From positions 1 to 64,000 of the forward strand of contig JAIEQG010000054.1 of NCBI GenBank assembly GCA_019747905.1: 64,000 bases of DNA. The letters run 5' to 3'. Source of the DNA: Burkholderiales bacterium (lineage in GTDB: Bacteria > Pseudomonadota > Gammaproteobacteria > Burkholderiales > Ga0077523). Below, in pieces: positions 56,226 through 64,000 of the stretch. The position numbers and the translations under genes were made by a program. How positions within the stretch are numbered: position 1 is the first letter of the stretch; each line of letters begins with the position of its first letter. The notes under the pieces were generated by a model. That model saw only the letters and a list, made by a program, of their open reading frames with translations. It was not told where the DNA came from and searched no databases.

Positions 56226-57080
56226 CTATTTGCCGGCGGTGACCGGTGACAGTAGTCGCGTCGCGGTATCCGCGGGAAAGACGTACTCGAGATTCTCGTC
56301 GGTGCGCAGCAGCCGCATTTCGGGTGCGCGAGAAAGCACGATCAGTTCGAGGGTGCGGCCGTTCTGCAACGCAATCCGCACGGTATCGCCCGCTTGCCGG
56401 CCCGACGCGACCTGGGTGGCGACGCTCGCGGCCATGCGCCAGCCCTCGGCCCAGCGGATGTAGTCGTCCTGCGAGATCTTCGCGGGGTCGGCAGGCGGTG
56501 GCGTGCTCGCCCACTTGCCGTCCTTCAACTCGAGCTTGAATCCCGGCAGCGTGAAGGACGTGGGTATCTCGTCCTCGGCCAGCAGCATGTGACTTGCCAG
56601 GCTGTCCGCCTGGGTCGGCATGCTGAACCCGTGCACCGGCGAGACGAGGAAGACCTTGTCGTTCGCGAGCAGGTACTGCTCGTCGGTCACGGGATTCACG
56701 CTGCCGAAGGCGAAGGCCTGGTCGTCGATGGTCACGCGGACTGTCGGTTGGTCGAGGTCGAACCGCGCGAGATCCGTGGCGGGGTAGGTGGTCCTTGCAG
56801 TGGCGCCGAGCAGGTCGAGCAGGCGCCCGGCTTTGCTCGCATCCACGCGCGCGGGAAACGGCTTGGTCTGCACCCAACGGCCGCCGGCGTCCTTCTCGAG
56901 CACGAACTCCGGCAGGCCCTTGCGAGCGATGGCGATGCGCTTGGCATCGGCCGCCGGCTTCTGGGAAACGGCTTGTGCCGGGCCGCCCTTCGGTTCGTCG
57001 TCCGGCTTGAGCGCGAACCACAATGCGAGGCCCGCAACGATGAGGGCGAGAACGATGTTGATGAGGAGGGAGCGCTTCAT
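56226..57080 (-). CDS. DUF4340 domain protein
   Basis: Membrane-anchored protein of 284 residues: one N-terminal helix (about residues 4-24) and a periplasmic region with repeated beta strands of the DUF4340 type (RWVQTKPFPARVDASKAGRLLDLL, the NPVTDEQYLLANDKVFLVSP strand). It regularly accompanies the Gld-like ABC transporter genes found upstream, so it probably acts with that exporter. Molecular function is unknown. A 163-base gap with direct repeats lies before it. Confidence 0.85.
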   Translation of the reverse strand: MKRSLLINIVLALIVAGLALWFALKPDDEPKGGPAQAVSQKPAADAKRIAIARKGLPEFVLEKDAGGRWVQTKPFPARVDASKAGRLLDLLGATARTTYPATDLARFDLDQPTVRVTIDDQAFAFGSVNPVTDEQYLLANDKVFLVSPVHGFSMPTQADSLASHMLLAEDEIPTSFTLPGFKLELKDGKWASTPPPADPAKISQDDYIRWAEGWRMAASVATQVASGRQAGDTVRIALQNGRTLELIVLSRAPEMRLLRTDENLEYVFPADTATRLLSPVTAGK

Positions 57081-57118
57081 CGGGCGAGGCTCCGACTGAA
57101 CCACCTGGGGGCTTTCAT

Positions 57119-57152
57119 TGTGCGCCCCGGCTGCGCTGGGCGCTGGCGAGTC
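57119..57152 (+). repeat. Family IV direct repeat, copy 1
   Basis: This 34-base unit (starting TGTGCGCCCCGGCTGCG) recurs at 57206-57239 with two mismatches and, inverted, at 8771-8804. The two copies are 87 bases apart in the gap between the ABC auxiliary gene and the DUF4340 gene. Confidence 0.7.
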
Positions 57153-57205
57153 CTCTTCGGTACGCTGGGTCGTAGCGTCTCGCCCGGTTTGACGGGATAC
57201 GCGCC

Positions 57206-57239
57206 TGTGCGCCCCAGCTGCGCTGGCCGCTGGCGAGTC
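57206..57239 (+). repeat. Family IV direct repeat, copy 2
   Basis: It starts TGTGCGCCCCAGCTGCG, ends GGCGAGTC and lies 4 bases from the stop codon of the ABC auxiliary gene on the minus strand. Confidence 0.7.
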
Positions 57240-57243
57240 GCGG

Positions 57244-58596
57244 CTACGATCTTCGGCGCCACCAGTTCATGCCCCCCGCAAAGAGGAAGAACGCGGGCAG
57301 GGCGATCAGGAAGAACAGGGCGATGAAGATCAGCGACGAGCGCGTCAACTGCAGGTCCCCATCGACCAGCGCGCGCGGCTGAACGGTGACGAGGCTGTCG
57401 TCGCCGGCCAGCCAGTTCACCAGGTTCATGCCCAGGTCCAGGTTGCCGAGCAGGCCGATCGACATGTTGGAAAGAAAATGGCCGCTGCCGGTCACGATGA
57501 CGCGCTGATTGCGGCCGTCGACGGTGCGCTCCAATGCGGCGGCCACGGTGATAGGGCCCGGCATGTCGCGGTTCTTGTCGAACGCGACGGAATCGCCGAG
57601 CGGCGACGTTTCCAGCCAACCGGTCTGCGCGACTTCCACCAACGGGGTGAAGCGCCAGGTCTTGTTCTCTTCGGCATGCGCGATCCGGCGCGCGAACGGG
57701 AACGCCGTGGTCAACGTGAACCCGCGCATGGCCAGGTGCTGACCGTACGCGGAACTGATCGCCAGCGTACCCGGCTGCCGGAGCGCCTGCGCCGCCGGGT
57801 CCACTGCGATGCCGGGCGAGAGTTGCAGCCCCAGAAAATCCGCGATGGGCTGCAGTCCGCGCAGCGGTTCCTGGTCGATCAGCCACAGCAGGCTGCCGCC
57901 GCGATCGAGGTAGCCGCGAATGCGCGCCACTTCCACCGGCAACAGGTCCACCTGAGGCGCCGCAATGACGAGCAGCGCTGCATTCGCCGGGACGTCCTGG
58001 ACTTCCGCGAGCCGCAGCGTGTTGGTCCGGATGCCCGCGGCCACCAGGCGTTTGCCCAGGGTGCCCAGGTCATGATTGGCGATGCCGTCGGGTTTGCGCT
58101 CGCCGTGCCCGTCGAGGAACATCACGGTGCGCTCCTGGCTGCGCGCGAGGCGCGTCAGCATGCTGGTGAGAGCCTGCTCGTCGAGCGTCGTGAGATGTTC
58201 CTTGCGCCCGTCGTACTCGATCACCATTTCGCCCGGCACCTGGACGTTGGCTTCCTTGGCGAGCTTCGGTTGCTCGCGCGGGTCGACGAAGGCGAGCGTG
58301 ATGTCCGGCTTGACGCGCTGGTAGCGCGCGATGAAGTCCGAGATCTGGCGGCGGATGTCGCCGAGGCTCGGATCTCGGTCCCCGGCGTAGGCCGTGATGC
58401 TGACCGGGCCCTTCAGCTGCTGCAGCATCTGCCGGCTGCCTTCGCTCAACGTGTTGCGGCCGTTCTGCGTGAGATCCCATTGCTTGGCGTAGCGTTGTGC
58501 GACATGAGCGAGCAGCACGGCCGCCACCACCAGAAGCACGGCGAATACGGCGTTCTGGGCGAAGAGCTGTACCCGCAGGCGGCGGCTCGCGATCAT
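57244..58596 (-). CDS. GldG-like ABC transporter auxiliary protein
   Basis: Membrane protein of 450 residues with one helix near the N-terminus (about 12-32) and one at the C-terminus (about 420-440), enclosing a large periplasmic domain of the ABC_transp_aux type (related to GldG). The segment ITAYAGDRDPSLGDIRRQISDFIARY and VMFLDGHGERKPDG are typical. The domain resembles intraflagellar-transport folds in structure and may bind the transported substrate. It forms an operon with the permease and ATPase genes upstream; the start overlaps the permease stop. Confidence 0.87.
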   Translation of the reverse strand: MIASRRLRVQLFAQNAVFAVLLVVAAVLLAHVAQRYAKQWDLTQNGRNTLSEGSRQMLQQLKGPVSITAYAGDRDPSLGDIRRQISDFIARYQRVKPDITLAFVDPREQPKLAKEANVQVPGEMVIEYDGRKEHLTTLDEQALTSMLTRLARSQERTVMFLDGHGERKPDGIANHDLGTLGKRLVAAGIRTNTLRLAEVQDVPANAALLVIAAPQVDLLPVEVARIRGYLDRGGSLLWLIDQEPLRGLQPIADFLGLQLSPGIAVDPAAQALRQPGTLAISSAYGQHLAMRGFTLTTAFPFARRIAHAEENKTWRFTPLVEVAQTGWLETSPLGDSVAFDKNRDMPGPITVAAALERTVDGRNQRVIVTGSGHFLSNMSIGLLGNLDLGMNLVNWLAGDDSLVTVQPRALVDGDLQLTRSSLIFIALFFLIALPAFFLFAGGMNWWRRRS

Positions 58597-59336
58597 GACG
58601 CCAGTCGATCCCGATCGAGGCGCCGCGCGGCGAGCAGTAGGAACAGAGCGATCAGCAGCGCGTAATAGGCGAGATCGCCGGTGTCGAGCACGCCCTTCGC
58701 GAAACTCTCGTAGTGCTTCATGAGCGAAAGCAGATGCAGGATGCTGCCCGGATCAGGGGCGCCCATGTTGAGGATCCACAGCACCAGCAGGCTCGCCAGC
58801 GTTGCGACCGCAGCGATCACGGGATTGGCCGTAAGCGACGAGATGTACAGTCCGATGGCCGCGAACGCGCCGCCGAGCAGCGTGAGGCCGATCACGTTGG
58901 CGGCTAGCAAGCCGAAGTCGATCTTCCCGCCGGCGATCAGCGACAGCGCCATCACCGCCATGAGGGTGACGACGGCGAACAGAAACAGTGTCAGGCCGAG
59001 AAACTTGCCGACCACGATCTCGGTCATGGACACCGGTGCGGAGACGAGCAGCGTCAGCGTCTGGTTGCGGCGTTCTTCGGCGATCAGGCGCATGGACAGC
59101 AGCGGTACCAGCATGAGCAGCACCACCGCGCCCGACCCGAACATGGGCGCCACGATGAACTCGGTCACGCCGGGTGGATTCGGATACTGGACGAGTTGCG
59201 GCTGCAGCGCGATGTAGCGATCCAGGCTCACCAGGAAGATCCACGCGAGGATCACCTGGAGGACGGCGAGCACCACCCACGCGAGCGGCGCGTTGAAGAG
59301 CGCGCGCAGTTCCTTGGCGGCGATGGTGAGGATCAT
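58593..59336 (-). CDS. GldF-like ABC transporter permease
   Basis: Six-helix membrane subunit of 247 residues of the ABC-2 type (GldF/NosY-like). It begins MILTIAAKELRALFNAPLAW and has RLIAEERRNQTLTLLVSAPVS, the coupling segment shared by ABC-2 permeases. In gliding bacteria the homologous complex supports motility; in proteobacteria without gliding its substrate is unknown. ATG 59336 overlaps the ATPase stop. Confidence 0.9.
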   Translation of the reverse strand: MILTIAAKELRALFNAPLAWVVLAVLQVILAWIFLVSLDRYIALQPQLVQYPNPPGVTEFIVAPMFGSGAVVLLMLVPLLSMRLIAEERRNQTLTLLVSAPVSMTEIVVGKFLGLTLFLFAVVTLMAVMALSLIAGGKIDFGLLAANVIGLTLLGGAFAAIGLYISSLTANPVIAAVATLASLLVLWILNMGAPDPGSILHLLSLMKHYESFAKGVLDTGDLAYYALLIALFLLLAARRLDRDRLAS

Positions 59337-60376
59337 GGGGCAGGCGGCTCCGCGGCGTCGGATTGCGTGAGGTGGACGAACACTTCCTCGAGAGTCGTTT
59401 CCACCGGCGTCAGTTCGGTGAGCCCCCAATCCTGCTCGACCGAGCGTTTCACCACGGTTTCCGCCGGATTGATGTCGGCTTCGTGGAACAGCCGGAAGCG
59501 ATCCCCGGACAGCACTTCCACGTTGCGCACGCCCGGCAGCGACTTCAAGTCGTCGACCGCGGGTGGTCGACGCAGTGCGACGGTGAGCGCGTGTCCGCCC
59601 CGATACTGCTTCAACGCGGCGATGTTGTCGGTGTAGACCACTTGCCCCTGGTGCAGGATCTGCACGCGGTCGCAGACGGTCTCCACTTCGGGGAGGATGT
59701 GGGTCGACAGGATCACGGCGTGGTCGTCGGCGAGTTCGCGGATCAGGGTGCGGATCTCGCGGATCTGGTTCGGATCGAGGCCGACGGTGGGCTCGTCCAG
59801 CACCACCAGGTCGGGTTCGTGGACGATTGCCTGTGCGATACCCACGCGCTGCTGGTAGCCCTTCGAGAGCGCGCCGATCCGCCGCGCCGACATGTCGGTC
59901 AAGCCGCAACGCCGCTGGGCCTGGGTCACCGTCGACGCGATGCGCGCCTTGGGCACACGATGCAGCCGCGCCGCGAGGCGCAGGAACTCGTCCACGGTGA
60001 GATCGCGATACAGCGGCGGTGTCTCGGGGAGGTAGCCGATGCGCGCCTTCGCGCGCGTGGGGTGATCCAGGAGATCGATGCCGCAAATCTGGATCTCGCC
60101 CGCCGTCGGCGCGAGATTGCCCGTGATCATCTGCATCGTGGTGGTCTTGCCCGCACCGTTGGGTCCGAGCAGACCGAGCACCTCGCCGCGCGCGAGGGTC
60201 AGTGAGACCTCACGTACCGCGTGACGCAACCCGAAATCGCGCGAGAGCGCACGGGCCGACAGGACTGGCGGCGAAACGGGTTCCGGGTCGGGATGCAAAG
60301 CGCTGGAAAAACCGGGTGTTGCGAAGGTACCGGGAAGCCCGACGATGAGTTCGGGCAGCGTCGTCAAAGACGGCAC
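59333..60376 (-). CDS. GldA-like ABC transporter ATP-binding protein
   Basis: ATPase of up to 347 residues. Walker A is GPNGAGKTTT, the signature is LSKGYQQRVGIAQAI (in place of LSGGQ), and Walker B is LVVLDEPTVGLDP. A C-terminal extension with ETTLEEVFVHLT is typical of ABC-2 exporter ATPases. The start is not certain: GTG 60376, near a promoter candidate, gives a 35-residue N-terminal extension, while TTG 60298 gives the usual length. It drives the permease encoded next. Confidence 0.88.
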   Translation of the reverse strand: MPSLTTLPELIVGLPGTFATPGFSSALHPDPEPVSPPVLSARALSRDFGLRHAVREVSLTLARGEVLGLLGPNGAGKTTTMQMITGNLAPTAGEIQICGIDLLDHPTRAKARIGYLPETPPLYRDLTVDEFLRLAARLHRVPKARIASTVTQAQRRCGLTDMSARRIGALSKGYQQRVGIAQAIVHEPDLVVLDEPTVGLDPNQIREIRTLIRELADDHAVILSTHILPEVETVCDRVQILHQGQVVYTDNIAALKQYRGGHALTVALRRPPAVDDLKSLPGVRNVEVLSGDRFRLFHEADINPAETVVKRSVEQDWGLTELTPVETTLEEVFVHLTQSDAAEPPAP

Positions 60377-60400
60377 GCACGCTGCTTGTAGGCTCTGAGA

Positions 60401-60429
60401 AATATACCTAAACTGACTTCGAAGGCCAA
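60401..60429 (-). promoter_or_regulatory. Candidate sigma-70 promoter for the Gld-like operon
   Basis: On the minus strand TTGGCC is followed by 17 bases and TATATT. It lies just upstream of the first possible start codon of the ABC ATPase gene, in the gap to the divergent TPR gene. Confidence 0.5.
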
Positions 60430-60544
60430 GAACTCGATCCCCGCCTCTCCCTCTAAACGACCGACCGCGGCACATCGCTTAACGCAAGAGCTGATCCCCG
60501 GCGCCGCGCGGCCCTCACACCCTTACGAGCGAACGGCAGCCGCC

Positions 60545-62368
60545 ATGTGGACTCACCGACTCTTCGCAGTTCTCGCCGCCCTGTGCGCCATATCACTGTC
60601 GGCGTGCGCGCACGGACCGCAGGCGCGAGTGGCGTCGAATGGCCCGACGCCGACGCTGATCGCAGGCGGACTGGCCCAGGCACCGTCCCTCATCGAGGGC
60701 GATGACTCCGACGACGTCGAGATACGCGCCGCCGAAGCCCTCTCGCAGCGCAGTACCGATGGTCGCGCCAATCTCCCGCCGAACGAACTCACGCGCGACC
60801 TGCTGTACAAGTTCCTGCTGGCGGAGATCGCCGGCCAACGCGGCAATGTGCGCCTCGCGTCGAAGGCATACATGGAGATCGCACAAGTCACCCGCGATCC
60901 GCGCGTCGCGCGGCGCGCCACCGAGATCGCCATGTACGGGCGCTACAACGACGTGGCTCTCGATGCCGCCAGCCTGTGGGTCGAAGTCGAGCCCGACTCC
61001 TCCGCCGCGCGCCAGGCGCTCGTGTCGGTGCTGGTCAACAACAACAAGCTGAGCGACGCGAAGCCCTATCTGCAGAAGCTGCTCGCCGCCGACAAGTCGG
61101 CGATCGGCCCTTCCTTCCTGCAACTGAACCCGTTGCTCGGCCGGCATCCGGACAAGAACGCGGTCTACCTGCTGATCCGCGATCTCGCGGCACCTTACCC
61201 CGAAGTGCCCGAAGCGCACTTTTCCGTGGCGCAGGCGGCGCTGGTCGCCGGCAAGACCGATGCGGCAGGGCAGGCGGCACGCCAGGCGCTCAAGTTGCGA
61301 CCGGATTGGGAACCGGCGGCCCTGGTCAACGCGCAGGCACTGCAGCGCGAATCGAACGCGAAAGCGCTCGAGTTTCTCCAGGGCTTCCTGGCGGCGAACC
61401 CGGGCGCGCGCGACGCGCGGTTGAGCTACGCGCGGATGCTCGTGGCGGAGAAGCGCATCGATCAGGCGCGGCGCGAATTCCAGCGCATCGAACAGGAAGC
61501 ACCGAACAACGCCGATGTGGCGGTGACCATCGGCCTGCTGTCGCTGCAGATGAACGACTACGACCTGGCGGAAGCGAAGTTCAAGCGCGCGCTCGAGCTC
61601 AACTATCGCGACGCCGATGCGCTGCGCTACTACCTCGGCCAGGTGGCTGAAGAGCGCAAGCGCTACGACGAAGCGCTCGGCTGGTACGGCAAGGTCATGG
61701 CGGGCGAGCAGGTGGTGCCCGCGGCGGCGCGTTACGCCTTCATCCTCGCCAAGCAGAACAAGGTGGCGGAAGCGCGGACCTATCTGCAGGGCGTCGAAGT
61801 GCAGAACCCGCAACAGCGCACCCAGCTCACGCAGGCCGAGGCGCAGGTGCTGCGCGAGGCCAAGGCCTACCAGGAGTCCTTCGACCTGCTCGGCAACGCG
61901 CTCGATCAGCAGCCGGATCATCCGGACCTGCTCTACGACTATGCGATGGCGGCCGAACGCCTCGATCGCATCGACGTGCTGGAAGCGAAACTGAAACGCC
62001 TCATCCAGTTGAAGCCCGACCATGCGCAGGCCTACAACGCGCTGGGCTACACGCTGGCCGATCGCAACATCCGGCTGAAGGAAGCGCGGGAGTTCATAGA
62101 GAAGGCGCTCAAGCTCTCGCCCGACGACCCCTTCATCCTCGACAGCATGGGCTGGGTCGCCTACCGCATGGGCAGCCTCAACGAGGGGCTCGACTACCTG
62201 AAGCGAGCCTATTCGCAGCGTCCCGATCCGGAAATCGCCGCGCATCTCGGCGAAGTACTGTGGGTGCAGGGCAAGAAGTCCGAGGCGGAGCAGCTCTGGC
62301 GCAGCTCCATGAAGGATCACCCCGGCAACGACGAACTGAAAGCGGTGATGAAGAAGTTCCTCAACTGA
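60545..62368 (+). CDS. TPR-repeat lipoprotein upstream of lolB
   Basis: Exported protein of 607 residues. A lipoprotein signal ends SLSAC (C21). About ten tetratricopeptide repeats fill residues 85-600, the clearest being AHFSVAQAALVAGKTDAAGQAARQAL-type helices and AQAYNALGYTLADRN followed by PFILDSMGWVAYRMG. TPR proteins scaffold complexes; the partner is unknown. It sits immediately before lolB in most Betaproteobacteria, so an outer membrane lipoprotein role is likely by association. Confidence 0.9.
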   Translation: MWTHRLFAVLAALCAISLSACAHGPQARVASNGPTPTLIAGGLAQAPSLIEGDDSDDVEIRAAEALSQRSTDGRANLPPNELTRDLLYKFLLAEIAGQRGNVRLASKAYMEIAQVTRDPRVARRATEIAMYGRYNDVALDAASLWVEVEPDSSAARQALVSVLVNNNKLSDAKPYLQKLLAADKSAIGPSFLQLNPLLGRHPDKNAVYLLIRDLAAPYPEVPEAHFSVAQAALVAGKTDAAGQAARQALKLRPDWEPAALVNAQALQRESNAKALEFLQGFLAANPGARDARLSYARMLVAEKRIDQARREFQRIEQEAPNNADVAVTIGLLSLQMNDYDLAEAKFKRALELNYRDADALRYYLGQVAEERKRYDEALGWYGKVMAGEQVVPAAARYAFILAKQNKVAEARTYLQGVEVQNPQQRTQLTQAEAQVLREAKAYQESFDLLGNALDQQPDHPDLLYDYAMAAERLDRIDVLEAKLKRLIQLKPDHAQAYNALGYTLADRNIRLKEAREFIEKALKLSPDDPFILDSMGWVAYRMGSLNEGLDYLKRAYSQRPDPEIAAHLGEVLWVQGKKSEAEQLWRSSMKDHPGNDELKAVMKKFLN

Positions 62369-62382
62369 GGAACGTCGTTCCA

Positions 62383-62961
62383 GTGCGCCCGATTCGTACG
62401 GCATGGGCCGTGGCCCTTGCGGTAGCGCTGCTGAGTTCCTGCTCGTGGCTCACGCGCCAGGAAGGTGCGGTGACCGGCCGCCCCACTGCCGACCGGTTCG
62501 AACTGAATGGCCGCGTGGCCGTGCGTTACGACGGTGATGGCTACAGCGGCAGCCTGCGCTGGCGCCACGCGGACCAGAGCGACCGGCTCGAACTGTACGG
62601 CCCCGCCGGCCTGCTCTATGCGCGTCTGTCGCGGGACGCGGCCGGTGCAGCCATGGAGATGTCGGACGGCCGGCGTTTCCAGGAGGCCGATGCCGGTGCG
62701 CTGTCGCGAACGGTCCTCGGGTGGGAGCTGCCGTTGCAGCAACTGCGGCACTGGGTGTTCGCGCGGCCGGCACCCGACTCGGCGCCGACCCGGTTCGAGC
62801 TGGATTCGGACGGCCGCCCGAAGCTCCTCGAGCAGGATGGGTGGAAGGTGAGCTACCTCGCCTATTCCATGGTGGGGCCGGACGTGCTGCCCGCCCGCAT
62901 GGACCTGGAGTACGAAGGCCTGAAAGTGCGGCTGATCGTCGCGAGCTGGAACGATCCGTGA
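62383..62961 (+). CDS. lolB: Outer membrane lipoprotein LolB
   Basis: Outer membrane receptor of 192 residues that takes lipoproteins from LolA and inserts them. A lipoprotein signal ends LLSSC (C20). The family strands FELNGRVAVRYDGDGYSGSLRWRH and the WVFARPAP segment are seen. It is shorter and more diverged than the E. coli protein. The start is GTG 62383 and the stop overlaps ispE as GTGA, a classical lolB-ispE pair. Confidence 0.93.
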   Translation: MRPIRTAWAVALAVALLSSCSWLTRQEGAVTGRPTADRFELNGRVAVRYDGDGYSGSLRWRHADQSDRLELYGPAGLLYARLSRDAAGAAMEMSDGRRFQEADAGALSRTVLGWELPLQQLRHWVFARPAPDSAPTRFELDSDGRPKLLEQDGWKVSYLAYSMVGPDVLPARMDLEYEGLKVRLIVASWNDP

Positions 62962-63824
62962 GCCGTACCGAGGTCTTTCCGGCACCGGCGAAGCTCAATC
63001 TCTTTCTGCACGTCGTCGGCCGCCGGCCGGATGGCTATCACGAGTTGCAGACGGTTTTCCGCTTCATCGACGCCGCGGATCAGCTGGCGATCACGGTTCG
63101 GGACGACGGCGCGATCCGGCGCGTGAATGCCGTGGCCGGAGTTCCCGAGGCCGATGACCTGGTCGTGAAGGCTGCCCGGCTCCTGCAACAGGAGACCGGG
63201 ACGGCGCTGGGCGCCGACATCGCGCTCGACAAGCATCTTCCCTTGGGAGGTGGACTGGGCGGCGGCAGTTCCGACGCCGCGACCACGCTGCTCGCGCTCA
63301 ATCGCCTGTGGGGCACCGGCCTCAAGCGGGGGCGGTTGCAGGCCCTCGGCCTGAAGCTCGGCGCCGACGTCCCGGTATTCGTCTACGGTCGGAACGCGTT
63401 CGGCGAAGGGGTGGGGGAACGCTTGCAGGCCCTTGAATTGCCACCGGAGTGGTACGTCGTCGTGGTTCCGCCGGTGGCGGTTTCGACCCCGGCGGTGTTC
63501 GCCCGACCGGAATTGACACGGTCTACCGATCCCATCAGAATAGCGGCCTTTTCAACGGGTTGGCGTCAGTGGCGGAGTGCGTTCGGGGGGCGTAACGACC
63601 TCGAACCCGTGGTCCGCCGGATGCATCCGGAAGTCGCGCGAAGTCTTGATTGGCTGGCCGGATTCGGGGATGCGCGCATGACCGGTTCGGGAGCCTGCGT
63701 CTTCTGCGGCTTCGAAACCGAGCGTGCGGCGAACGAGGTCTTGGAACGCAAGCCTGCGGACATGGGAGGCTTCGTGGCCCGGGGTCTCGAAGAGCATCCC
63801 TTGCGGGCACTCGTCGAGGATTGA
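62958..63824 (+). CDS. ispE: 4-diphosphocytidyl-2-C-methyl-D-erythritol kinase
   Basis: GHMP kinase of 288 residues that phosphorylates CDP-ME in the MEP pathway of isoprenoid synthesis. It begins with PAPAKLNLFLHVVGRRPDGYHEL, has the ATP loop LPLGGGLGGGSSDAAT (about residues 92-107) and the C-terminal GSGACVFCGF strand. GTG 62958 overlaps the lolB stop. A sigma-70-like site lies inside its 3' third and may serve the tRNA gene downstream. Confidence 0.96.
   Translation: MSRTEVFPAPAKLNLFLHVVGRRPDGYHELQTVFRFIDAADQLAITVRDDGAIRRVNAVAGVPEADDLVVKAARLLQQETGTALGADIALDKHLPLGGGLGGGSSDAATTLLALNRLWGTGLKRGRLQALGLKLGADVPVFVYGRNAFGEGVGERLQALELPPEWYVVVVPPVAVSTPAVFARPELTRSTDPIRIAAFSTGWRQWRSAFGGRNDLEPVVRRMHPEVARSLDWLAGFGDARMTGSGACVFCGFETERAANEVLERKPADMGGFVARGLEEHPLRALVED
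63513..63541 (+). promoter_or_regulatory. Intragenic sigma-70-like promoter in ispE
   Basis: A perfect TTGACA is followed after 17 bases by CAGAAT (4 of 6 matches). It lies about 290 bases before tRNA-Gln and reads in its direction. Confidence 0.45.
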
Positions 63825-63833
63825 ACGTTTTCT

Positions 63834-63910
63834 TGGGGAGTCGCCAAGCTGGTTAAGGCACCGGATTTTGATTCCGGCATGCGAAGGTTCGAATCCTTCC
63901 TCCCCAGCCA
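63834..63910 (+). tRNA. tRNA-Gln (anticodon UUG)
   Basis: A 77-base cloverleaf. The acceptor stem pairs GGGGAG at 63835-63840 with CTCCCC, with an unpaired U at position 1 as in other tRNA-Gln. The D-arm lies at 63842-63857, the anticodon stem is CCGGA/TCCGG with loop TTTTGAT giving anticodon UUG, and the T-arm is AAGG-TTCGAAT-CCTT. CCA is encoded at 63908-63910. It follows ispE, its usual place before prs. Confidence 0.97.
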
Positions 63911-63951
63911 TAACAAAGGATGACCGCAGGCGGTACGGCATCCGGGCACAG

Positions 63952-63981
63952 CAGCCGCGCATCGAGCGGCTGTGTTTTTTT
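63952..63981 (+). terminator. Intrinsic terminator after tRNA-Gln
   Basis: CAGCCGC pairs with GCGGCTG across a 7-base loop and is followed, after TG, by seven T. It would end the ispE/tRNA transcript. Bases 63982-64000 show no gene. Confidence 0.85.
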
Positions 63982-64000
63982 CGAAGCATCGCGGTAGACG

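Overview
The window looks like chromosomal DNA of a GC-rich (about 65%) betaproteobacterium. The evidence is gene order: lipA-lipB-ybeD-dat-dacA; argB followed by a pyrimidine 5'-nucleotidase gene and slmA; rhodanese-grxC-secB-gpsA; a DUF2244-coxB-coxA-ctaG-coxC-surf1-ctaA-ctaB block; ftsY-ftsE-ftsX-rpoH; rsmD-coaD-fdxA; and TPR-lolB-ispE-tRNA-Gln. I cannot fix the order or family from sequence alone.

Layout. 1-294: palindromic repeats around a duplicated 3' end of lipA. 295-4139 (minus): lipoate synthesis and attachment (lipA, lipB, a DUF493 protein), a D-amino acid aminotransferase and a DD-carboxypeptidase. 4261-7778 (plus): periplasmic copper chaperone, Hsp20, argB, HAD phosphatase, slmA. 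7980-12407 (minus): moeB, ctpA, envC, gpmA. 12476-16864 (plus): an O-antigen ligase/PglL-like membrane protein, rhodanese, glutaredoxin, SecB, an SH3 protein and GpsA; trmL follows on minus. 17591-34947 (plus): a complete MSHA-type type IV pilus locus of 17 genes. 35132-35848: comF; then bioC and the terminal oxidase cluster (36967-46028), which encodes a cytochrome c oxidase whose subunit II carries a fused haem c domain, plus its haem A and copper assembly factors. 46203-49830 (minus): rpoH, ftsX, ftsE, ftsY. 49949-55272 (plus): an M16 protease pair, rsmD, coaD, ferredoxin and an orphan ABC substrate-binding protein. 55408-60376 (minus): mutM and a Gld-like ABC exporter with a DUF4340 protein. 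60545 to the end (plus): TPR lipoprotein, lolB, ispE, tRNA-Gln(UUG) and a terminator-like hairpin.

How it works together. The MSHA locus falls into three stretches (mshE-G-F; pilins to mshQ; mshI to mshN). Each begins 60-80 bases downstream of a match to the sigma-54 GG-N10-GC promoter, and MshE carries the tandem N-terminal motifs known to bind c-di-GMP. This suggests nitrogen/NtrC-type regulator control of transcription plus second-messenger control of pilus extension. In this locus the usual mshI-N block lies after mshQ instead of before mshE.

The most unusual feature of the window is a set of at least four families of GC-rich palindromic repeats in almost every non-operonic gap. Several copies abut a stop codon on one side and the next start codon on the other. 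In three places the repeat is open in a frame that stops at or one base before the next start (slmA, mshG, fdxA), and in one place the repeat appears to encode the C-terminus of TrmL. The repeats may therefore act as translational linkers rather than passive filler. This is inference from the sequence and needs ribosome profiling or reporter tests.
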